Part shown: one piece after another, positions 41,070-50,862 of the stretch
Position numbering within the stretch: the first letter of the stretch is position 1
How the letters are laid out: every line of letters begins with the position of its first letter
NCBI GenBank assembly: GCA_027604705.1
Contig: JADHYV010000071.1
Coordinates: forward strand, 33,416 to 97,415
Reading direction: 5' to 3'
From: Allomyces arbusculus
Taxonomy: Eukaryota > Blastocladiomycota > Blastocladiomycetes > Blastocladiales > Blastocladiaceae
Length of the DNA stretch: 64,000 nucleotides
Notes under the pieces: model-generated
Seen by the model: the letters and a program-made list of their open reading frames with translations, nothing else
The model's database searches: none
What the model was told of the DNA's origin: nothing
Translations under genes and position numbers: made by a program

Positions 41070-44000
41070 TCAGTCCTTGGCCCCAGCCCCACGCACCGGC
41101 AACATCCCGCGGGACGTATTCGCCGTCGCCAGTACCCCTTCGGACGTGGCACTCGGCAAACTCGTGCCCTCCTTCGCATTCGCGCCGCCCGACGCGCGCG
41201 GATCCTTACTACGGGACCTCGACGTGGCCGATACGGTGGCCACACTCGCCATCACCTTCGCCCAGGCATCGCGGTCCTCATCCTTCTCGAACTGGATCAC
41301 CCAGCTACGTCCGCGGGAGAAGATCGCCAAGCAGGTCGTGTAATTCACGGGGCTCGGATCAAACGTGGTGCCCGCGAGCCGCACCATCGTGCCCAGGTGC
41401 CCGACCGTCTCGGCCGAATCCGGCACAAGCGCCAGGTACCCGTCCCCCGCGTACAGGTGGACCGCGTGCATCTTCCACGTCGCAAACCACCGGCTCGTTT
41501 CCTTGATCGGGTACCGCCCGTGTACGTGCGCGACTTTGCCCGTGTCGTGGTTCAGCGATACCTTCATCGCCGCCTGCGCGCGGGCCGTGGCCGCGCCCGT
41601 GGCGGTCAGGGTGCCGGCGCCGCCGGTCTTGCCTGTGTCGGAAGCAGCGGATTCGACGTTGGCGGCGCCGCGGAGGAGGGCGACGACGAGCCGCCCAACG
41701 AGGGCCATGTAGGTGAAGAGCACGGCGTAGATGAGCAGAATGGTGCGCACAATGTACGCGCCAAGGGCAAAGTCGGAGAGCGAGATGAGGCTGAAGGAGA
41801 GGACGATGATCGCGACAAAGCCGACGTTCTACAAAGGGACGGCGGCGGTGTGAGGTGGGGTGAGTTGGGCATCCGGACGCGTGCGCACAGAAGGTATGTG
41901 ATCCGGACCTGGCTCGTGTACATGATCCAGAGCGTCTCGCGGAACGAGGAGGCCACGTTACGCGTCTACACCCACATGTCGGTTGGTCAGTCTTGATTTC
42001 CTTCAAAAACCCATCTCGTTGCGCGAAGGACCCGGTGCAGACCTTGTACCCCAAGAAAATCACAAACAAGAGCAACAGCGCGTTGATCGCGACCGAGACG
42101 CCTGTGACGACAGCCACGCCCGTCGGGTTACTCGACCGGCACTCGTAATACAAGTACTGCTTGGACGTGACAGCGACGGGCGTTGACGGGAACGCGCCAA
42201 GCCAAATCGCGAAAACGATGGATTGCACGAAAATGACCCCGCCAACGAGCCGGAACAGGTACTCGTTGTTGATGGCGCGCAGGCGGCGCATCGACTTGTC
42301 TGTTTGGTGGGGAGGGAGAGGGGGGTGAGCGAGGTCGGCGACGTGCGCGCGGGTGGAGCGAGGAGTACGAACTGTCTATAAAGTGGGTGGAGAGCGTTGG
42401 TGAGTCTTTGCCGCGTCAACAAGCAATACCACAGCAATAATAATGGACCGACCAAAAATCCGCCAAATCTAGCAAAGGAAGACCCCAACCGTCAGTCCGC
42501 GCTCGACGCAGCCATAATCTACAAAGCGGCCAACAACATACCCGGTACGTCTTAACCGCGGCACTCGTCATCGCCATCTCGTACCCGACCGTCAAAATCC
42601 ACACGGGTGCATGGCACGTCACCCTGGACGGTAATCCCACAGTGACGAACTCGCTCACCAGGACCAACTGGCACCCGACCGTAATCATCACCAGGAACGG
42701 GAAACTCAAGTTTTTCACCATCGGTTTCGCGCGGTGCATGATGAGCACGCCCGTACCCGCCGAGAGCAGGGCCAGGAGCAACCCGCGCACGGCGGCCATC
42801 GCGACCACAAACGGGTCCGACCAGGTCGGGTAGAGCGGGGTCTTGGGCGGGATGTCGGGCGGCGTGATGGCGGTGCCGGTATAGAATTGTGGGGGGTTGA
42901 TGCTCACGACCGACGCGTTCGCGTAAACATTGTAGGCGACGCGCTTGGTGCCGCCGTACATGTTCCAGACGGAGAAGTCGCTAATCACGCACGCAAGCGT
43001 CAGCGACACGCGCACCCGATCCACACCCACAAACGAAGGAGGTACCCGAGCCGGTCGCCCGTATCTGTAAATGCCAGCGTCCCTGTGGCGCCACTAAACG
43101 GCGGCGTGAAGAAATTATTCACGAGCCACAGGTTTTTCATCGTCACGTTCTCTGCACCGTAGTTGACGGCGATCTGGATCAGGCCCTTGGCGAGCGCGAG
43201 TGCACAGTCGTAGTTCAGCCCACCGTAGGCGACCGCGTCAGGCGAGGTCGTCTTACCCATGGCCGCCCACGCCGCTTCCATTTGCTGGTACGGCGGCGTT
43301 CCCGTTGCGAGTAACGGGTAGACAAAGAAGACGCCCTGCGTGTTGGCCAAGTCGGACGCGTAGGTCGGCGAGGACGGGCTGAGATAGGATAAGTACTCGG
43401 ACATGGCATCAGTGCCGATCTAGATGAGGAAGGCTCGTGAGTCGAGTTCACGCGTGTTCGAGACGGATCACATCGGCGGTCGCGTACCCAGACGTGACTT
43501 GCATCGAGCGCGCCCTGCTTACGCGCCTCGCGCATCAGCGTGATCGCGTCGTCGCCCGACGAGAGCGCGAGAATGACCACGTTCGACTCGCTATTGAGAA
43601 TGTTCTTGACTTGTGCGCTCATGTCCTGCGTGCCCGACGAATAGACGTCGCTCAGCGACAGCGTGATGTTGAGCCCGTGCGCCGCCTCCGTAAAACTCGC
43701 ACCGACTACCAGCGAGGGGGTGGGGGTCAAGACGGGTGGAGAAGGATGCGAGGACGAAGAGGAGGCAACGTACTTGATGTCCCGTACGAGTCGGTCGACG
43801 CGAGCATGTTCACGTGTGTCCACCCCATGGATTTGACGAACCGCGCGAGCGCAACACCTTGCTGCGAATCGTCGGGAATCGTGCGAAAGAAGCGCGGGAA
43901 ATCGTCCTATCCACGCACAGCTCGCCGTGTCAATTGGCCACCGCAACGAACCAAACCCAACGCTCGCGCGGGCGGACGTACCTTGCTCAAATCGGTACTC

Positions 44001-44570
44001 GACGCCATGCCCGAGCAATGCCACGTCCGCACGCGACTCTCGGCAAGCACCAACGGTACAGTCGTGCCCGATGCGGCCTCGCCAATGTAGGCCACCGTGT
44101 TGTTCTTATCGTAGAGGTCGTACATGGCGGCGATCGCGCCGGCCCGCGAGTCCATGGAGTTGCCGGGAATCAGGTTGAACTGGTAGTAGGTCGAGTTGTA
44201 GCTGTTCATGACGGGTAACGCCGTCGTGATCAGCTGGTAGAGCGTCTGAATCGAAAGGTTCGGCGTGCCGTCTGTCCGAAGCGTACGGTTTGTGGTCAGC
44301 GCGGGTTTCGTGGAATCGCGCCGATGAGGTTGATGCAAGCGTACCGGGCTCCGTCAGCGGCAGGATCACGCCGATATTGAACGTCCAAGGGGTCGCGAGC
44401 ACGTCAGTCGGCGCATGCGCAACGAGAAGGAGCAGCACGGTCGCCGTGGCCATGATCACGACGCGCGCCAGTGCTGAAATCGACCATGGTGACCACTGCA
44501 AGTGCGTGCGCCGTGCCGACGTTGGTAGTCGCGGCGGGCGCGCCGCTGGTATTGAGCGCGTCGGATCCAT
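41070..44570 (-). CDS. Class C (GABA-B-like) receptor with PH-like tail, copy 2
   Basis: Ten exons, all phase-consistent: 44345-44570, 43982-44271, 43774-43906, 43488-43705, 43046-43419, 42542-42980, 42453-42468 (16 nt), 42043-42299, 41909-41965, 41070-41828; 922 aa. The N-terminal hydrophobic segment is VVIMATATVLLLLVAHA. A Venus-flytrap domain (~55-410) begins FNIGVILPLT and includes WHCSGMASSTDLS, FPRFFRTIPDDSQQG and GWTHVNMLASTDSYG. Seven helices (~465-735) start at WSDPFVVAMAAVRGLLLALL. Helix 3 ends SAAVKTYR-IWRIF-D, the class C signature, split by the micro-exon. Helix 7 is IVRTILLIYAVLFTYMALVG. The tail (~775-890) reads as a PH-like domain: RWFATWKMHAVHLYAGDGYLALVPD, then SWVIQFEKDEDRDAWAKVM. 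Ligand unknown. Family members sense small molecules and signal through G proteins. About 40% of positions look shared with copy 3 by eye. Confidence 0.9.
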
Positions 44571-45693
44571 GGCGAGGTGCGACAGGTGGAGGGGCTCGAC
44601 GATGGTGGTCGGTAACGGGTCTGTCTGCGTGGGATGCGTGTTGTTGGTCAATCCGAGGACCGGCACCCAAGAAACGTCGAGCGGGCAGGGTGGCGCGTCA
44701 CGACATGGACGGAACAGTTTGATTGTGTTGAGATGGAGATTCGCGCCTTGACGCGTCAGGTCGGTTGAGAAGAAAACGATCTGCAGCTGGGTTCCGCCGG
44801 TGGAGCGCAGTGACATGATTCAGCACCAGTTTGAGAGGCCGACTGGCCAACGCGGCGCCCTCCCTTGAATTGCGACTGGTCGCGCCAGCGGGTCGTCAAG
44901 AACGCGACGTGCGGACGCGCCCGTCATCTGCCAACCTCGTGCGAAAAGAGCTGAACGTTGACAGGGAGACACTTCTTTGATCTCAGTGGGAGACGAATAA
45001 TGCGTCGCAAAGAGCATTGGTTCAACTTGGTGAGGCTTGGCAAATGGCACGCAATCGACGTGGTCTGGCTTGAGATGGTGACCATGTGGATATTGTGATT
45101 TCTATGTCCTCGGAGCCGAATATAGTTTTGGGTATGACCCCGATGATCTCGACAACGTGTCCGAGTGGTTAAGGAGATTGACTAGAAATCAATTAGGCTT
45201 TGCCTGCACAGGTTCGAATCCTGTCGTTGTCGGTGACTCACTTGTGGGCTTGTCTGTTAGCCCGTTCCGAGCATTCCTCTCTTGGACTACCTCCAAGGTA
45301 ACACCAGTTAGTCTTCATTTTTGGTCAGGGCAACTGACTATCCTTCCTGAGCAAGACTGCGATACGTTTTGTTCTGCTCCTGGTTAGTTGATGGAACGGA
45401 AGGCCGTCCCACATCACGACTGCTGTTGAATGGTGCAGCATTTCCATCAAACATGATCAGGTCGACATCACAGGTTCGCATCCGTTGTAGCTGAAAGATG
45501 GATTAAAATGTCTTCGAAGTGGACTTGCATGCCACGGCCACGGAGGTCGGTTCTAACGCATACGTTATTTCTCAAGGCGCTCTTCTAGACAGTCAAAGAT
45601 GCTAATCGGCCCTTCACTCACTTCTCCGCGCTGGGGCCCGCAACAACATCGGCAGGACAGCAAAGCGTATTTCCAATAAATACTGGCTATCCA
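44571..45693. other. AT-richer intergenic region with a tRNA gene
   Basis: 5' flank of receptor copy 2 and 3' flank of the YcnI-like gene, with tRNA-Ser(AGA) at 45151. Near 45469-45487 there is a T-arm-like fragment (ACAGGTTCGCATCC) without the rest of a tRNA. Confidence 0.5.
45151..45232 (+). tRNA. tRNA-Ser (AGA)
   Basis: 82 nt; identical to the other two Ser(AGA) genes except GGCTTTGCC in place of GGCTCTGCC at the variable-arm boundary. Confidence 0.95.
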
Positions 45694-46461
45694 TTACAAC
45701 ACAAGCGCCATCCCCACCGCCAGCGCACCCACCACCCCCACGACCGTCTTCCCCATCACCTCATTCCTGCCCGCGCCCGACTTACTCGCCGTCGCTGTCG
45801 CATTCGCACTCCCCGCCCCCGAGCCCGCCGCCGACGACGCCGAGTCGACAATCTTGACCGTCGGTGCCGGATGCTCGTACGCCGTCTTATCATCGGCGCC
45901 CTTAGGCACCTGCGTCCACTCGGCCGTCATGTTCCCCTCGCACTTTTGCACCGCCGGGAAGTAGTAGACCTTGCCGGCGTCGGCCGCGGGCGTCTTCCAC
46001 TGGATCCCGAAATCGTAGTACTGCCAGTCGGGCAATGCGTTGCCCGGGCCCGCGGTCCAGGTGACCGATGCAACTTTCCAGGTGTAGTTCGTCCCGCCGA
46101 CGGTGGCCGGTGGAGTCAGCGTCTTGTTGTCGATGGAGACGGCCCACCCGGGGGTCATCGCGGGCTTGACGGTGTAGACGTCGTCGCTGGAAAGGGCGAA
46201 GTTGAAATCGATCAGTTTGGTGCCGACGCGGCGTGGACGGACGGTGGTCGGAGCAGAAGGAGAATGGACGTACGGAATTTGAACTGTCACGGCGTTCGTG
46301 GCCGCGCCTGAACACCCGTGCGGCACGCGCAATGCCGTCACCGTGTAGGCGTTGGCCGGGGCGGTCGCCGGGTTCATGGTCGCGTGCGCGTGCGCGCCTG
46401 CGAGCAGCGCGAGCACGACCGCCAGCGCGAGAAGAGCGAGTGTTGGTGCCGGGAAGGTCAT
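45694..46461 (-). CDS. YcnI/DUF1775-type copper-binding surface protein, probably GPI-anchored
   Basis: 255 aa, single exon. The signal peptide is MTFPAPTLALLALAVVLALLAGAHA; cleavage would expose HATMNPATAPANAYTVTALRVPHGCSG, the opening of bacterial YcnI domains, where the new N-terminal His is a copper ligand. The domain continues with AVTVQIPYVHS, PAMTPGWAVSIDNK, VTWTAGPGNALPDWQYYDFGIQWKTP and YYFPAVQKCEG. Conserved Trp/Pro/Gly positions are kept. A Ser/Ala/Gly/Thr linker then leads to a hydrophobic C-terminus (VVGVVGALAVGMALVL) preceded by small residues (SKSGAGRN), the pattern of a GPI signal. Extracellular, wall- or membrane-anchored copper binding is inferred. In bacteria the domain often sits beside CopC/CopD-type genes; none is here. 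A minus-strand TATAAAT lies about 75 nt upstream, near 46531-46539. Confidence 0.85.
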   Translation of the reverse strand: MTFPAPTLALLALAVVLALLAGAHAHATMNPATAPANAYTVTALRVPHGCSGAATNAVTVQIPYVHSPSAPTTVRPRRVGTKLIDFNFALSSDDVYTVKPAMTPGWAVSIDNKTLTPPATVGGTNYTWKVASVTWTAGPGNALPDWQYYDFGIQWKTPAADAGKVYYFPAVQKCEGNMTAEWTQVPKGADDKTAYEHPAPTVKIVDSASSAAGSGAGSANATATASKSGAGRNEVMGKTVVGVVGALAVGMALVL

Positions 46462-47590
46462 GGCTGCAGCGGGGATGGCGAGGGAATCAGAGTGCTGAGA
46501 GATGAGGGGCGGGGAGCGCTCGAAGCCCGAATTTATAGGCCCGGTCGAGCACAGGAGGGACGGAATAAAGCCAGCAACAAAGCGCCAAAGCTCGGCGAGC
46601 TCAGCGAGCTCGCCATCGAGCTCGTCAAGACCGAATTTCGCATGGACGGGCACGAGGAGGAGGCGGGGGCCGAGAGCGCGTCACGTGCGCGTCGTTGACC
46701 GCTGTGGCTCGTCGTGCGGCTGGAAACACGTGCTTTGGTTGCATGCAAACGTGCATGCACGGCCGGCAGCGGTGAGAGGCGAACGGTCCGACGTGGCAGG
46801 CGAGAGAAGGGTCGATGGACGTGGACCGTGCGGTGGATGCGGCATGCGCGTGTTTGCAGTCGACTTCATGGGCAGGGCGGTCGCAGCATGAGAAATGGCA
46901 GACCAAATCACATCGCCGTCGTCGCCGTTGTCGTCGTGGCGTCGTCGAGGTGCTGGAGTCGACGGGCGCGCATGCATTTCCGTGCGTGTTAGCCGGTCGG
47001 GTCGAGCTCACGGATCCGCCATGGCGGAAGTCGCCCGGGAACGTGCAGCGGGGATGGTGCTGGACGTGGTGGTTGCTGCTGGAGTGGGGGCGGGAGCAGA
47101 ATCTCGTCGAACAGCTCGAAATTGTCGCATTTCGCAGAGGAGCAAAGGAACCAACAGACCAATCAAGGCGAGCCGGAATGGACGGAGGGCGGTCTTGGTT
47201 TTTATAGCCGGCCGGGGGACGACGGTGGAGGCCCAAGTGCGCGATTTTCTTTGAGCTTGGCAGCTTGGCGTCGCCCGTATGGCAACGCGGCCTGTGGACT
47301 TCGCGTGACCGCGTCAACGCGCCTCCTGCCTGTGCAACTTGTCGTTTTGTGGCCGTCGTCATGCACGCCGCCAGCACAACCAACCGTCGCCACCAACCGC
47401 GTGCAGCCAGCGTCTAGCCTCGTCCAGTTGTTCCTGTCACTGAGAGCGTGCCGTTGCGGGTCCCATCCTCACCAGATCGACCTGCATCCCGCTGTTCCGT
47501 GCTACAACTGCCTCCGCTATCTCGCGCCAAATACCGTCCCAACAACGTAAACCGTGCTCAACAACTAGACCCGCACCCAGCCCACCAACC
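46462..47590. other. Divergent intergenic region
   Basis: Shared 5' region of the YcnI-like gene (-) and the SLC35F-type transporter (+). It has TATA-like elements on the minus strand near 46535 and the plus strand near 47202 (TTTTTATAG). Open frames in it lack domain support. Confidence 0.45.
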
Positions 47591-48811
47591 ATGGCGCGCA
47601 TCAATCTCGCCCACCTGGCCACGGTCGTCCTCGGCGGCCAAGTCCTATCGCTGCTGATCGCGGCGTCGAACTTGGTCAACACCAAGCTCTGGCAAGTCAC
47701 GGCCGCCGACCCGGACACGGGCTTTACGCTCAGTTTCACGCAACTCGCGCTTCACTACATGTTCCTGCTCGTCGTGTTTATCGGCGTCCACGTGGTCCGT
47801 GCCGCACAGGGCCACTCATTTCGCACCGACGTCGTCGACGCGTTCATCAAGACCTGGAAGTTCTACTTGCCGCTTGGTTTGTTTGATTTCTACGCGAATT
47901 ACTGCGTGACCAAGGCGTTTGGGTTCACGTCGTCGCTGTCGGCGTTTTTGTTGGTCCGTTCATGCCCTCGAGTCGCGCGCGCGATCAGACACTGACCTTG
48001 CCCCTACGAACAGAACTCGTCCTCGACCCCGTTCACCGTGATCATCTCGGTGCTGCTCTTCAAGGCCAAGTACAAGCCTCTCCACTACTTTGCGATCCTC
48101 GTCTCGGTCGCCGGCATGGGCATCGTCTGCTGGCAGGACGTGACGGCCACGTCGCGGCTCGTCGGAGATGTGGCAGACGGCAGTAAGGTCGTGATCGGCA
48201 ATATTCTTGGGCTCGTCTCGGGTCTTTTGTTCGCTGCTGCGAATACGACGCAAGAATTTTCAGTCAAATCGCTCGGCGGACCGCGCGAGTATTGTCTCAT
48301 GATGGGCCTGTTCGGAACCGTGGTCTCGATCCTCCACATGGCCTTGTTCGAAAGGTCCGAAATCACGGCGCTCACGCACGCGCCCGCCGACCAAGTCGGG
48401 CCGATCGCCGCGTGCCTCGCCGGATTCGTCGCGGCCATGTTCTTGTTGTACACGCTCGCATCGCTTTATTTCACCACGGCGTCCGCAACCCTATTCAATT
48501 TGTCGATTCTCACGAGCAACTTCTACGTGCTCGTCGGCACCGTCCTCGTCCTGCATTCGGCGCGCGTGACGGCGTGGTACTTGGTCGGGTTCGTCCTGAT
48601 CGTCGCGGGGTTGGTCGTGTTCAATGGCGACCCGAACGGGTGGTCGGATATGTTCACGCGCGCGCAGGCGTCGCGGGATGTGGAGAGTGGAGGAGGGGCG
48701 CGCACGTCGGCGGATGGGTTGCTCGAGGGGGCGGGGTCGAGCGCGGCGGGTGCGGGTGCGGGGTACGGCACGACGGAGAATGGCGGCGAGGAGGGGAAGC
48801 CCAAGGCGTAG
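47591..48811 (+). CDS. SLC35F-type solute transporter (drug/metabolite transporter fold)
   Basis: Exons 47591-47953 and 48014-48811 (intron GTCCGT...CAG, phase 0) give 386 aa. About ten membrane helices: from VLGGQVLSLLIAASNLVN through YMFLLVVFIGVHVV, FYLPLGLFDFYANYCVTKAF, STPFTVIISVLLFKAKY, HYFAILVSVAGMGIVC, GNILGLVSGLLFAAANTTQEF, CLMMGLFGTVVSILHMALF, GPIAACLAGFVAAMFLLYTL, LTSNFYVLVGTVLVL and AWYLVGFVLIVAGLVVF. The DFYANYCVTKAFGFTS and 'S.TPF' segments match SLC35F1/F2 relatives. The cytosolic tail is Gly/Glu-rich. Substrate is not predictable; animal SLC35F2 has been linked to import of nucleoside-like compounds. Lys-rich end (GKPKA) is not a clear ER-retrieval signal. Confidence 0.9.
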
Positions 48812-49267
48812 ACAGTTGGTGGTGCTGGGTGGATGAATGTGTTCCCCTATTTTCTGATGTTGATGTTGTGCTGAGTGGTTGTAAGATGGGGGGTACGTAG
48901 AGAAGGTGTGTTTGCGAATGCCGCTTTGCGCGCCATGATACACAGAGATTTTGGGTGGGGATGGTTTGTCTTGCTCGCTGAATCGCGCACGTCGTTTTTG
49001 CGCGAATATGAGCCGGTTGTCCGACAGTCGATCATGCCGACGTGCACTCGGACAACATGAAGCTGTGAAGGAAGCAAATTGAGCAACAGAAAAGACCCAT
49101 GACAACGCTACACGTGACGGCACGCGATGCGAACCGCACTCCCGACCGCCATGCGTTCTTTCGCCGCACGCCCAGGAAAACTGCCGCCGCCAACGCCGTT
49201 GCTTGCTCCCTCTCTCCATCCGCCCATTCCCCATTTGGCTTGGTCACCGCTGAGTTCTCTTATCAAC
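48812..49267. other. Intergenic region
   Basis: 3' flank of the transporter and promoter of RPS20. It is AT-richer around 48850-49080. No other gene seen. Confidence 0.5.
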
Positions 49268-49639
49268 ATGTCTCAAGTCGCCAAGTCCGCCGCGAACAAG
49301 CCCGGCTACGAGGAGTCGGCCGACGTTAAGGTGCACCGCATCCGCATCACGCTCTCGTCGCGCAACGCCAAGGCGCTCGAGAAGGTGGCCGGCGACCTCG
49401 TCAAGCGCGCCAAGGACAAGGACCTCAAGGTCAAGGGCCCCGTCCGTCTCCCGACCAAGCACCTGTCGATCACGACGCGCAAGGCGCCCAACGGCGAGGG
49501 TTCCAAGACCTGGGACCGCTTCGAGATGTCGATCCACAAGCGTCTGATTGACCTGATCTCGCCGTCGGAGATTGTCAAGCAGATCACGTCGATCTCGATC
49601 GAGCCCGGAGTCGAGGTCGAGGTCACGATCGCCAACTAA
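49268..49639 (+). CDS. RPS20: 40S ribosomal protein S20 (uS10)
   Basis: 123 aa, one exon, the normal family length. Conserved blocks: [49 protein letters not shown] (in part), [27 protein letters not shown]. It sits in the head of the small subunit. Codon use is strongly biased to C-ending codons, as in ATP1. The Met at 49268 (CAACATGT) matches the family start; the open frame upstream is leader. Confidence 0.98.
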   Translation: MSQVAKSAANKPGYEESADVKVHRIRITLSSRNAKALEKVAGDLVKRAKDKDLKVKGPVRLPTKHLSITTRKAPNGEGSKTWDRFEMSIHKRLIDLISPSEIVKQITSISIEPGVEVEVTIAN

Positions 49640-50862
49640 GGCGTCGGTGATGCGTTTGCGTTTGCCGTGCTGAGTCGTCGGCGTCGGACGCTCGCGTGGC
49701 CATGGGCAGCGGGTTCGTTTCGGCCGGGTGCGCGGTGAGCGCGCGGAGCGCATGCGTGCGGCTCGTTTCTTCAAATATAAGTTGGACGGGACGGCGCGTC
49801 GCTATCGCAATCGCTTCATTTCCATTGTCGCCGTGGCCAGGGCTGCTCCTCTCGCGTCGTCGTCGGCGTGGACATTCATCCGTTCTTGTCAAAGAGCCGG
49901 ACTCCAGCAGAGTGGAACATGATCTGATTTGTCAGGCCAATGAAGTGGAGCGTGCAAACATGGAACAGTGGGCGCGTTGTCAGTGTCGCCCCGGCGAAGG
50001 CCGAGGCGGGCTTGGTTTGGTCGTTGGCGGTCATGGTTGCGGTTAAGTTTGTGTGGCGCCTTGCGGCTGGGCCAACGAAAAGGAAACGGCGCCCGCGCTT
50101 CCGAGTCGACCGCTGCTGCGCACGAGGCGCGGAAAGCGAAGCGAACGGCAAACCGCTGCCGGCCGTGCTGGTCGGCCCCCGGCCTCGGGGTCACGTCCCT
50201 CACGGCCCTCCACCGCGGCCAAGCCAACGCCCGACCGACCGGCCGACCGTCTCCTGCACACTCACCGCACAAACATCCTCGCGACCGACTCCGTTGCTCT
50301 CGCGCCCTCCTGCTTGCTGCCCCGAGGCCCCGACTTGCTGCAAACCGACGCTCGACACCCGCGCCGTGCCGTGCCGTGCCGTGTCTGCCAGTGCCGGCCG
50401 TGACTTGCTTGCTTGCTCGGCTCCTGCGAGGAACCCCGCCCGCGCTCCTGCCCCGTTCAACTGCTGCTCGCAACTCCAGCTGTTTGCCAACGACGCCGGC
50501 GCTCAACGTCCCTGCCCGACTGTGATCTGCGCGCTCGTGCGGTGGTTCCTGGACGTCGGCGCTGCACTCCTCCCGCTGCGCTGATCCGCCCCGCCTGCCT
50601 GCCTGCCTGCGCCCGATCTGCCGTGGTCGCTGTCGGCCGCCGTGGTCAACTCTGATCCGCGCGCTCGCAAACTACGAGGCCAAGATGGCCGCACCAGCGT
50701 ACGTCTCCTCGTTGGTGGTGTGCGCACCCGGCCCGCCGCTCCCGTTCGTGTGCGACGTTACCAGCCGCCCGCCGTGCTATATGCGGTGGTCAGCGAGTCG
50801 ATGACTTGTTCTTCCCCCTGGCACGCACTCACCACGCGCTCCGCCCTTGACCAAACAGCAGC
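49640..50862. other. Intergenic region
   Basis: 3' flank of RPS20 and 5' flank of the C2H2 gene. Tandem GCCGT(G)CC-like and TGCCTGCC short repeats occur near 50360-50385 and 50595-50615. No gene or RNA recognised. Confidence 0.4.
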
